From Globodera rostochiensis (Eukaryota > Nematoda > Chromadorea > Rhabditida > Heteroderidae), in the NCBI GenBank assembly GCA_018350325.1, contig JAEVLN010000003.1:2217214-2281213 (forward strand): a stretch of DNA of 64,000 nt. Direction: 5' to 3'. The notes below the pieces were generated by a model, which was not told the DNA's origin, did no database searches, and saw nothing but the letters and a program-made list of their open reading frames with translations. Positions 44,532-54,593 of this stretch are shown here, piece by piece. How positions within the stretch are numbered: the stretch's first letter is position 1; every line of letters starts with the position of its first letter. The translations under genes and the position numbers were made by a program.

Positions 44532-45589
44532 CTGGGGAAGAATAAAATGGAAATCTGAAATTCGAATTGCACACAAATACATTCATCTCAAAAATAAAGA
44601 TTACATAAATGTGACATTTGTACAAATGAATTAATAATCAAAAAGTAGAATTCGGACAGTTTTTGTTCTATTCGATATTCGGACCGGAAGCGAAAACGCC
44701 AATCGGATTTTTAACACGTCCAACTTGGCTGGGGCCGCAAATGTCGGGACACGGGGCCAGAACACCCCTAAAGATTACTCGATATTTTTGAACTTTTTTA
44801 AGTTTTCTGGCCATAACTTTTTTTGAGACTTGCCCAGTCGCAAAACTTTAGCTTAACAATAGCGCCATCTCGACAAGAGCTTTTGAATGATTTTTAAGAA
44901 TTCCGAATCGGATAAGTGTAAAGTCAGTTAATTCCCCCGTCTGGATTCGGCGGTTCCATAGCCCCTCAAAATCTTATTCAACACTAATTCCTTTTGCCCG
45001 GTCGAGCTTCCCGACCGTTCAAAAGTCGACAACGGACGGAGGACGATTCGTTCTTCGAATTCTACGACGCCGAAAACTTCTAGAAACTATTTTTTAACGA
45101 CTTATTATTTTTGGAAAATGGGGGGAGATTTGTTCGACCAAATGTTCGAGTTCGGGCTTCGAATTCGTAAATTCTGAGCTCGGATTCGTGTTTTACGCAT
45201 ATTTTTACCCTATAAAACGCAAAAACATTTTGGTTTTCTTTGCTGGGGCTATAAGTTTTTTTACATTTATTCAATCGATTAGCTTCTCTGTTTATGTTTA
45301 AAGAAAGTTTATGTTCCCTTTTTTACAAATTGACGTTTCGACCAATTCAACAAGAAAAAAGAGTTTGAATAGAGAAAGTAATGCGTCTGATCGCTTTCAC
45401 CGCTTGATCAAAGCTTCTAAATCTTCAAAAAAATTCACGAAAACGTGCAAAAATCGTGATTTCTTACTTGAAATACAAGTTTTTATTTGTTAATTATATT
45501 ATAATGATTACGACTTTTAAGTAACAAAAGCCGGATTTAATAATGAAAGGCCGCTGGCGGCCCGCCAACAGCGAGCATGCGGAGACGGA

Positions 45590-45850
45590 GCAAGTGGTCC
45601 CAAATGCCCTTTATTAATGGCAAATTCCATTATTTTGAAAATTTGCCATTTCTCCACACTTGCCATAGTTTTGCCATTTCTTGGAACTTTGGGGAAAATT
45701 CTCATTTTTTGATGGAAAAATGAGGATTTGTTGGAGATAGTGCTCCTCGTACAATTGAAGTTTTTGGTTGTAAATCTCTTAACAATTCGAATCAAAAATT
45801 CAAAATTTTCTCGGCGGCGCCAAAAAAAAAAATTTGTCGCTTTACTTTTG
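45590..45850. repeat. Dispersed repeat copy
   Basis: This stretch shares order and sequence with 48415-48590: an AATGCC...TTTAT.GGCAAAT block, TTTGCCAT, GAAAAATGAG, TTTTTGGTTG.AAATCTCTTAACAA, and a TC.TCGGCGGCGCC end. It is non-coding. Confidence 0.75.
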
Positions 45851-46596
45851 CACACACTGTAGCTAACATTTTCGAAAATGTTTAAATTTATTTAAAATTT
45901 CGTTTTTAATCAGAGCAGATTTTATTGTTTATTTTTGTCAAACTTTTGACCAAAAAAGTCAACTTTTAGGGGTACTTTTTCAAAAAATGTGGTCAGTCGA
46001 CCTTTAGGGTGCTTTTTTCGGGTTTTATTGCATTTTTCTTAAGGAATTTTCCGAAAAAGGCCCAAAATAATTTTTTACATATTTAATGTTATTCCGTATT
46101 TAAATACTGTAGAGTGGCAAGAAAAAATATATTAAAACAGAAATGTCCAATGCGGAAGGCTGAATTGTCGAAATGTCGTTGTCGATCGTCCGTTGTCGAA
46201 ATGTCATAGCACCTTTTTGACTTACAAACTACTGTAGGCGGATTCTTAAACCGTGGCAAATTGAGTCCCTGCTTAAATGGCCATTTCAGTACCACAATTT
46301 AAAGACCGGTTAAAAGTCAAGCGCGCTTTCGAGCGTTCAGGCATTTTTAGCATTCTGGGCCCCTATGAGCCATATTTACTTCCACGTGCAAATCCTTGCG
46401 CTGAAACTGTGGCGCCGAAATGCCCACAGCCGTGTTTTTCCACTCGGAAAATGCTTTTCCATCCTTTTCCTGATTCTCTGCCCTTCCCTTCCCTTTCCTT
46501 TCCAATTCTTTTTCTCCCCCCCCCCCACTCTCGAAGAATAACTCTGGTACCATTTTTCTTTTCGCCCCATTGATCGATAAATAAAGTACGTATCAC

Positions 46597-46675
46597 ATGG
46601 GAAAGGGAGGGGAGGGGAGGGGAGGGGAGGGGAGGGGAGGGAGCAAAATGTACACATATTTATTTATTTATTTAT
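46597..46675. repeat. Simple repeats (GGGGA)n and (TTTA)n
   Basis: About eight GGGGA units (46607-46641) are followed within 20 bases by a run of ATTT units (46657-46674). Confidence 0.9.
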
Positions 46676-47316
46676 CTCTGCTTAAATAATGAATGGTCGG
46701 GCGGGTCGGTGGGTGCATTTTGCCGTTGATTCGGTGACAATTGCAGCAACAAGAATGGTTTAAAACCGCGTTTATTCGGCCCACAACCGTCCATTTACCG
46801 ACAAATTCGCACTTCATTTGGAATCGGCCACCGTTTTTGACAACCATCCGCGTTAATTGACATAAAATGTGCTGCTTGCTGTTCGTTGGTTGGGTGGAGA
46901 TTAATAGAAATTGGCACCTTTCATTGTTTGAAGCATCGAAAGAATTGTTTTTATGTTTAAATCAACAAAAACTTAGCACAACAAAGCTTAGATAGTTGGA
47001 TTGGTGAATGAATATGAATGAATTAGTGGAATATGAATACATTTATGGATGGTAAAATCTTCGTATACAAATTTATACATTATAATGGCCTCTGTTTCTC
47101 TATCCGCTTCCATTTGAGCGTCTCCTCTCTCTCTTCTCCCCTCCCATCCTTTCAATTTCAAGTGCTTATTTATTTAACAGCGAAGAGGTGCAGCAGCAGC
47201 AGCAGCAGCACCAGAGGTGAGAGGAGATATAGGCTAAAATGAGGAGACCAAACGAATTTGTGTGGGAGGATTTTTGGGAGGTGCACGCCAAATGGCGTAC
47301 GCGTTCAGCCCGGCCG

Positions 47317-47324
47317 TATAAAAG
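47317..47324 (+). promoter_or_regulatory. TATA box (TATAAAAG)
   Basis: TATAAAAG in a GC-rich setting (GGCCGTATAAAAGGGGC) is the best core-promoter match in the window and lies 413 bases upstream of the HEXIM start codon. Transcription would begin near 47347. There is a CAG-repeat stretch 130 bases upstream. Assignment to HEXIM is by position and strand only. Confidence 0.55.
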
Positions 47325-47736
47325 GGGCAAGCAGTCCTCACAAACGCCCCAGTTAGGGGGCTGTCCGCTCGCCAGTTTTCCTCGCTGGGTGGTGGTTAGC
47401 AAAAAGTGTTGTTGCTGGAGGGGGGAAAGAGGTGGAAGTGGAGGAGAAGGGCCGTCGATTCCGACTCTTTGTGCATCGTTTCCGTGTCCGTGCATTCAGT
47501 CAGAGTGTACTCTCTCGCATCTCTTTGCTTCTCTGTCTCCTCTCTCATTCAGCGCCTCTCAAACGGAGAAAAGGGCATTTGGACGGCGGCGGGTGAAGGG
47601 CCGTTGGTTTCTCTCTCAAACTACTGTATCCGGCACTTTTTAATCCCTTTTTACTGTCGCTCCCTCCATTCACTTCATTAACATATAAATAATTGTGCAG
47701 ATCAAAAAGTCGATCTCGAGAGAATTATTGATTCGG

Positions 47737-50510
47737 ATGACAAGTTTAATCAAAAAGAATAATTTGATAGCAACTGAGGCAAATGAGGGGCGGGTGGACG
47801 GCAGAAAAGGCGACAACCAACCAGCCGCCGCCGCCGCCGAGGTCAAAACGTTCGGAAGCGGTCGAAAGGGAAAGCGAAAACGGTCCCAACGGAACAACAA
47901 CCAAAGCAACCGAACGTCTTGCTCTTCGGTTAATGGGATGAAAGGTCGGCATCAATTCGAGGCCAAACGGCGGAAGCTTCCTTCGGACAACAGCACATTT
48001 AAAGCCCAACAGAACGACGGACTCAAAATGGTTCGATTGGTTCCAGCAGCAGGTGGCGGCATGACCGGCAGAACACAAAACAGGTCCTTCCTTGGTGTTA
48101 TTAGAACACGGACCGATCGAGATTCTCGATCGAACAAATTTTTTCGAGATCTTCGAGATTTTTCGAGATTCTCAATCGGTCCTCAAGTCTGGGCTCTAGT
48201 GGTTATGAATTTGTGGACCCGTCTAATTTTTAAGGAAATTTATGGCAGCATGAAACAATAAAATTTTTTTGTACGATTTCTGAAATCGTTCCGAAGAACT
48301 TTGCCAAAACGAAATATTTAAAGCGAATTCTTGAATTAGTGACTTAAAATCTTTGAAAAGTCCTTTTTGGCATTTTTGAATAATTTCTTAAGAAAATGCA
48401 CCCCTAATCAGGGAGGCCAGAATGCCCTCTTTTTATGGCAAATGCCATAATTTTGTTAATTTGCCATATCTCGTCGAACTTTGTGAAAATTTACTCTTTT
48501 ACGGGAAAAATGAGAATCAGTTTTTTTGGTTGCAAATCTCTTAACAAATGAAAGACAAAAACTCAAAATTTCTTCGGCGGCGCCTATCGGCACCGCCGAC
48601 CCACCCCCCCCCCCCCAAAAAAGCGAAGCAGAACTCTCAAAAAAAATTTGTTTTTTTGAAAATTCCTTAAGAAGTTGCCATAAAAATGCCATATTTTTGA
48701 CCCTCGTACATAACAGTAAATTGCAATTATGATAAATTGCTTTTCGATTAAATTATAATTTTGTAGATTAAATTTTGTTCGTGTGATTTTGACCGTTAGG
48801 GATTATGTCCGCTTTTAACCTATTATTTTTTTTGTTTGGCTGATTAGTGATTTTGTCTTGTTCGGGACCCCAATTCCCGAGGATTGCCGGCTTAAACTCA
48901 TCTCATCGAGGAGCTTTCAGCCGTCGAATTGTTAGACATTATTCTCGCTGTCTGTCACACACTATTTTTTATTTGCACTCTCTTCCTCTCTCACCTTTTA
49001 CTCTCTTCTCTTTTCCTCTTAATTCCCTTCACTATTTCCATACTTTTGTCACTATCTCTGCACTCGGCGGCTCTTTTTATTTTTAGAGTTTTAGACCCCA
49101 TACAAAAAAAGTCTTACAAATTCCCTAATTAAATGACCTTTTAACAGGCCTTTGTTCCAGGGCGGGGGGTGATGGTGCGCTCCTCATTTAGTCGAAACTA
49201 AATGAAATTTTTGGAAACCGGTCGGGGACGCCCGACCGGGCAAAAGGAATTAGTGTCGAATAGGATGTACATATTGGTACTCCGACGTCGGGACGTATGT
49301 ACATAAAACCTCGACAAAAAATGTCGGGGTTGTGTAAGATCGAACGTTCTTGACAACCCCGGGTACAAAGAAAACGCAATAGAATGCTTATCACTCTGGG
49401 TCGATAATTGTCGTTAATGTTTGGGATAAAGATTGCTTGCCCCCTATTGTCCGTACATTTTTATTTTTTTATCTTTTTTTTTGGGTTTTTTTTTTTTGGT
49501 TTTGGGTCTTTTTGTTTTATTTTTGGTTTTTTTTTTGTGCTTTTTTCCTCAACCATCTCCCGGCGGGTCGTTCAGTCTGACATTTTTCGCCCTCCTAAAG
49601 TTTTTTGGTCCAGTCCAACCGAAGAATTCCCAGGAACCGCCAGCCCTAGTTTTGGCGCCCGGTTGTCCCCAAAACTTTGCTGGGACAAATTGGACGTGTT
49701 AAAAATTCGATTGGCGTTTTGTCAGCCAAATTCAAAATATTACCTAATTTGATTTCTTAATGCACCGCACTTTCGTTCTCAATTCCAACCAAACTCACTA
49801 AATAAATTATTGCATTTTAGCAAAAGGAACCTTACTTTTATGATGCGTTGCAACAAAAAAAATTCTCAAACGAAATTTGATAAAATTTCCGTCAATAAAA
49901 AGACGGGTAAGCCGCGCAAAACATTTGCAAATTTTGTGCCAAAACGCAGAATTTTCCCCCATTATCTCAGTCAAACGCAGCACCAGTCTCATGCGCTCAA
50001 GCCAAGGGCGCCTAACAACACAACGTCCTTTTTGATGAGTGACCGAGAGAAGCGACAGCACGAGGAAGACGATCAACAACAAATAGACAAACACCACACT
50101 GATGGCGGCGGAAGCATTGGCCGATCGCGTTGCCAAAGCACGTCGAATATTGGTCTGGATGATAACGAAGCAACGGCATTCGACGACGAGTTGGAGGAGG
50201 ACGGAAGTGAGGAGCAAAGGGACGCCGATTTTGAGGAATGTCTCTTCACCACTGCCATTGAACGAATTGAGAGGCTTTCACGGGAAGAGGTAAAGTCGCA
50301 ATTGGCGGAGGATAATTATATTTACGAAACTTTCAACCACTTCAGGTCGACCGAGAGTTGCTGCTCATTGATCGAGACAATCGAGCATTGAAGCAACGAG
50401 TCGCTCTGCTCAAAGAAAGTCACCAGCAACTGCTAGAAGAAAATCAGAAGCTCAAGAGCCTCCTGAAAGCCCATGGTACCAATCTTAGCGGAAACCAAAG
50501 CCATCGATGA
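47737..50510 (+). CDS. HEXIM homologue, P-TEFb inhibitor
   Basis: HEXIM binds 7SK snRNA and holds the elongation kinase P-TEFb (CDK9-cyclin T) inactive in the nucleus. Exons 47737-48083, 49821-50289 and 50346-50510 close in phase to 326 residues. Supporting marks are Lys/Arg clusters in exon 1 (RKGKRKRSQR) and exon 2 (PKRR) that could serve as the RNA-binding basic motif, and APNNTTSFLM, which matches the family's P-Y-N-T-T-x-F-L-M inhibitory motif except for Asn in place of Tyr. Acidic patches follow (DDELEEDGSEE). Last is a coiled coil with leucine heptads (RALKQRVALLKESHQQLLEE), as in the cyclin-T-binding dimer. The 1.7-kb first intron carries two dispersed repeats. The Tyr-to-Asn change is notable because that Tyr helps inhibit the kinase in vertebrates. 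Confidence 0.85.
48415..48700. repeat. Dispersed repeat copy in the HEXIM intron
   Basis: Its left part matches 45590-45850. Its right part (GGCACCGCC, poly(C), ACTCTC then TTTGTTTTTTTGAAAATTCCTTAA) resembles 31360-31440. Confidence 0.75.
48868..49265. repeat. Single-arm copy of the foldback element
   Basis: It begins GACCCCAATTCCCGAGGATTGCCGGC, carries GAGCTTTCAGCCGTCGAATTG, the CACACACTATTTTTTATTTG block and TTTTAGACCCCATACA, and ends with CCGGTCGGGGACGCCCGACCGG. It is inserted in the first HEXIM intron. Confidence 0.85.
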
Positions 50511-50622
50511 TAACAAAACCATTACCAAAGTGCTGACAAACTTTTCAATTCAAATACAAACAACAATACTTAACAAAATAAAATTATACATTATTGGAAA
50601 TTTTTCGATATGGAAAACAAAT

Positions 50623-52401
50623 TCAATTCAAGACGGGCTTGGCACACGCCGTGTTGATTTCTTTGCTCAATTCCCTGACATTTTGGAGAGCCGAGTCACA
50701 GCACGCCTTGATCTGTGTGGTAGAAAACAGTTACTATACAAACAGAACACAGACAAATAAAAACCCGCTCGGCATCGATCTTCAGGTTGCCACACTGGTG
50801 CATTAGGCAAATCTCGTTCCGATGGTTGGCTCCTATTGTAAGGGAGCCCTCAATAAGTGATGCTTCTTCCAAAGTCGGGTCGACCATTGGCTCATCAATT
50901 CCATTGATGAATCCGAAAGTGATGGTAGCAGGTTTGTAGTACAGGGTGAGCGGGACGAGCGCTTTGTCGTAAGAAGAATGCTAAAATGATTATTGCGTAT
51001 TATGATGGGGACGAACAGATGAGTCCTAACCGAAATGAGCTTTTTTGTTACGGCATTGAATGTGACATCGTTGCGCCTAAAGCCCATCAAAGCAGTGGAA
51101 ACCGCGAGAGTGCAAATGTCGAAGAGACCTCCGTCGTAATCGAGCACTTTTATGGTGCATTTTATGTCAAAAACGTACCTTTAAAAAACAGTTTTAAGCA
51201 CAAAGATCCTGTCCAATTCTAACGAGTTAGGTCGTTTCTTAAGCGGTCTTTCCTCATAAAACGTCCCATTTTCATTAGGTATCTCCTGCATGACCGTAAA
51301 CATTTTGCATCATAATTTTAGACAAGATTTCTGGATTGTGACTAAAATAAGAGGCCATAGTCGAATAGCCAGTCCTTTTTAATCGAAATCCGGATTTTAG
51401 GGGCCAATGCTCGACGTTAAGTATAACAGTTTAATTTCCTTATTCTCTATTTAAACAATTTCCAATTGATATTTTTTTGTAAAGGATCAAATGGAAATGG
51501 CGCTTAAAAGTACAAACTTGTTAATTTCAATGCACAATGTTTCGAAGTCGATGCAATAAGTGTCGCGATAAAGGGACTCCAACATGCTGAGGCACTGCTC
51601 CACTTCACTGTCAGAAGACGTAGACGAATCGACCGCCGAAGGGTGAGCCATTGGAAGAAAGTCGAGAGCAAATGAGATCGACCCGGCACCCGGCTTCTTT
51701 CTCGGAGTTATTATTTCAGCTTCAATTGAACAAATCACTCTAAAACAAAAAATCTTGCTCTTTTTCGATCACACCACAAAGTCTATTCGTGCCTCTGACA
51801 GTGATAAATGAAACAAATGTCCCCAAACGCTAAGTCGCTATGTATTAGTAGGATAAATAGGGACCATTTTTTTTTGGTAATACTAAAAATGGTGGGTGCC
51901 CCAAATTTCTCTTTTTCGGAAAAAAATTAAAACTTTTCTATTGAGAAAAAGGTGTTGTTTCTAGGGGTATTCGGAAGCATAGAATCCGAATCTGACATTC
52001 ATTCCAACAAATTTCGAACCCCGGACCCGATTCAAACTCCGGGGTTAGAAATAGGTCTCAATTAAGGTCAAATTGGTTCAGTTCGGTTCCGGCCCCCAAC
52101 CTAAATCAAGTCACCGTCGCATAAATTTATCGAATTCCGTTAGTTTTAGCTCCGACTAATTCCTGACCAAGCGCAGACCCATTCACCTTGTACGACCTAG
52201 CCTCACAGCGCTAACATTTGTTTGCACGTCAAAACTCACTTCTACCGACCTGAACTCGTCCCATGCGCGCCCATCAACTCGCTGAAGCTCAACATAATCA
52301 TCGCAAATAAAAAAAGACCAAAAAAAAATCACTTTTTTGCTCTGAAAAAGGCGGAGGAGGAATTCGCTGTGCGGATTGCACCTGAGGTCCTTGGAACGCA
52401 T
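50623..52401 (-). CDS. exos-7: Exosome RNase PH-like subunit RRP42/EXOSC7
   Basis: A structural, non-catalytic subunit of the six-member RNase PH ring of the RNA exosome, which guides RNA to the associated nucleases. Exons, minus strand: 52333-52401, 52187-52281, 51518-51739, 51031-51178, 50765-50980, 50623-50712. Phases close to 279 residues, similar to EXOSC7. Family marks in order are RVDGRAWDEFRSVE, CSIEAEIITPRKK, IDFETLCIEINK, VLDYDGGLFDICTLAVSTAL, VDPTLEEA and GSLTIG. EXOSC8 was the main alternative, but the CIDFETLCIEI block fits EXOSC7 better. Its stop lies 113 bases from the HEXIM stop, so the two genes are convergent. The very short first exon is the weakest part. Confidence 0.88.
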
Positions 52402-52564
52402 AATTAATGAAGAAGCCTAGTACATGCCAACGATAAAATACATTTAACAAATAAAAAAGAGTAAGTAGTGAAGGGAAAAAAACATTTGCCCATTTGGTCT
52501 AAGAAAACTTTGTCCGAAGTAATTGCAGAAAATATAAACAGCGTCAACAATGATGAAAACAATG

Positions 52565-53441
52565 TTATTTCGAGGTCGCAAGCTGCACTTTCTTCTGTAA
52601 AGCGGCCGCAATTGTTTGACGCGCCTGCTGTTTTTCCGGAATGACTTTTCGCGTTATTGTCTCCACTTGCGACTCCAAAAAGGCGTATTTCCTAAACAAA
52701 AAAACCATAACAACTGTTTTTGGGGTAAATTTTTTCTTCGAATTGCGGGTTTTCAAAATGACGACTCTATAAAGTGGTTGTGACGTTTAAAGCATTAAAC
52801 GGGTATTATATAACTGCTGGCTACCGGAAAAACATTTAGCCCTTATAGTTGCTGAATTTAAATGTCTTTAAAATGAATTTGAGCAGCGGGATCGGAATTT
52901 TAAGGGCGGGATTGCCCGAGTTGAGAAACCCGGGACCAAGTTGTAGTCGGGACTATTTTCATCCAAAAAAAGGAATTTTCATTTTTAATTACCAACCAAA
53001 CATATGTTTAAAAAAATACTGACACGCACCATTAGCAAAATACTAGGAAAACCTGCCGTTTGAAATATTCTGCCGCTCGTTTACGTTCCATCTCAACAAA
53101 ATACCCAGTGCCAATCTCAACCAAATACTTGTCCGGGTCGGACATTTTGGCCCTAACGTAAACCTAAACGGAAAATTGTAAGAAATGTTACGCAATTTCT
53201 AAAAAACAAATACCGATTCAGAAAGCGGAACCAATGCCGGTTTGTCCTTCTCATCTGAATTTATAGAATCCAATGTCGCTCGGCATCGGCCAAATTTTCC
53301 GGCAACGCTTCGTAACTCATTTAGTGAATCGTTGAAGAACACTAACTCAGCATCAAATTGTTGTTGCAAAGCTGACAGCTCTTCGATGGAAAGTGAATTA
53401 ATATCGATGACCATTGGCTTTGTAGATGTTGGCGTCGACAT
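52565..53441 (-). CDS. pfd-5: Prefoldin subunit 5
   Basis: An alpha-type prefoldin subunit of the hexameric cytosolic chaperone that delivers actin and tubulin to CCT. Exons, minus strand: 53214-53441, 53057-53163, 52565-52691. Phases close to 153 residues, the usual prefoldin-5 size. It shows the N-terminal helix (SIEELSALQQQFDAELVFF), the two-strand hairpin (LVPLSESVFV, then YLVEIGTGYFVE) and the C-terminal helix (FKRKYAFLESQVETI). Reading FKRK across the exon 2-3 junction requires a GC donor (GCAGGT at 53056); an ordinary GT donor 3 bases on breaks the phase. It is probably a housekeeping gene. Confidence 0.94.
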
Positions 53442-54593
53442 TAAAAATGTTCAATTCTAGAATTTCATTGAGGGATGGGCTAAATTCGCTTTGTTTTGAA
53501 ATGTTGATCAAAATTTGGTGTCCGGACATTTTGCACATTGGACATTTGGCACACTAGTGCAAAAACGGACGTTTCGTACACTGAGGGAAAAAGGACGTTT
53601 AAAACATAAATTTAGCACACATTTAATAAAAGCTTGTAAAGTATTAGATAGATGGATAAATTAGAAATAAGCCAAAGTTGAACAAGTTAAAATTGCACTC
53701 AAAATTTCAATAAATTAACAAAATTCAAAAAAACACAATGCCAACCGATTTTGACCAACTTTTAAGGCTCATAATTAGGGTAGGCCGGGACCGGTAAATT
53801 CCCGGTTTTTTTTTTGGAATCCCGGTCCTGGTTTTTGTAAAAGCGAATCCCGTCCCGGTCGGATGGGGAAAAAATACCCCTAATTTGTAGAAGATCGGGC
53901 TAAAAATTGGCTATCTTTTTGGGGTTAGAAATCTAAGTCTCAGGTTAGTTTTCTTCTGAATGGCCTAGCGCTTATAGAAAATAAGAAACTCACTCTGTAA
54001 AAGTGGTTTTGAGTGATTTTGAGTCTGGGATCTCAGATCCATATTTACCAAAGTTAGCCGTGCGTGGATTCTTATTTGGATTTTTGGCCACACAAAAAAT
54101 TTATTTTTTGTTTTTAAATTTATTTTTTTGCTAATCAATTTTAACCTCTAAAAGTACAACAAAAAGGCAAGTAATAATCGAATTGTGCGTTTTAATGATT
54201 TTGAGGCTTACCAGTCAGAAACTCAGCCTGGTTTGTTGGGTTGTCTCATTGAGAGCTTTAAATTAAAGACGCTATTAATTCGCCCACCAATCGTTTCTCT
54301 GATTTATAAAACAAAGATTTTCAATCAAACCGATTAAATAGAGTACAATTTGACTAAATGCATGAAATGGAGTTCAGAACTCAGAGAAAAAAAGAGGATT
54401 CCATTAAAGAAAAAAGCAGAACCGAGATTAAATAAAATAAAAGCCAAGAGAAAAGGTTTCGCGTCGAATTAAAACCAAGAAAGATGAGCAAAAATGTTGG
54501 GGTGGGTTACGCAATAAAATGAAACCAAAAAAAAATGATGAGATAAATTAATATCGGAAAGTTTAGCCGAACACAAAAGTTTAGCCGAACGCT
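53442..54593. other. Intergenic, no gene seen
   Basis: AT-rich spacer between prefoldin 5 and the Argonaute 3' end. There are no frames longer than about 60 codons with protein-like composition. A CCGGGACCGG/CCCGGTC stretch around 53785-53865 is related to the nested MITE family at 20691. Confidence 0.5.

Larger units (their letters stand above)
41551..47316. other. Gene-poor AT-rich region
   Basis: No conserved gene was recognised over 5.8 kb. From about 42.7 kb the sequence turns markedly AT-rich and poly(G) runs almost vanish. It contains a small candidate frame (43273-43437), an inverted-repeat element (44152-44531), repeat copies at 45590-45850, and simple repeats at 46597-46675. Frames at 42241-42474 and 43641-43856 lack support. 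Confidence 0.55.

Noticed and set aside
50595..52401. EXOSC8/RRP43 instead of EXOSC7
   Set aside because: The DYDGG block fits both, but the CIDFETLCIEI segment and the VDPTLEEA ending match the EXOSC7 order better.
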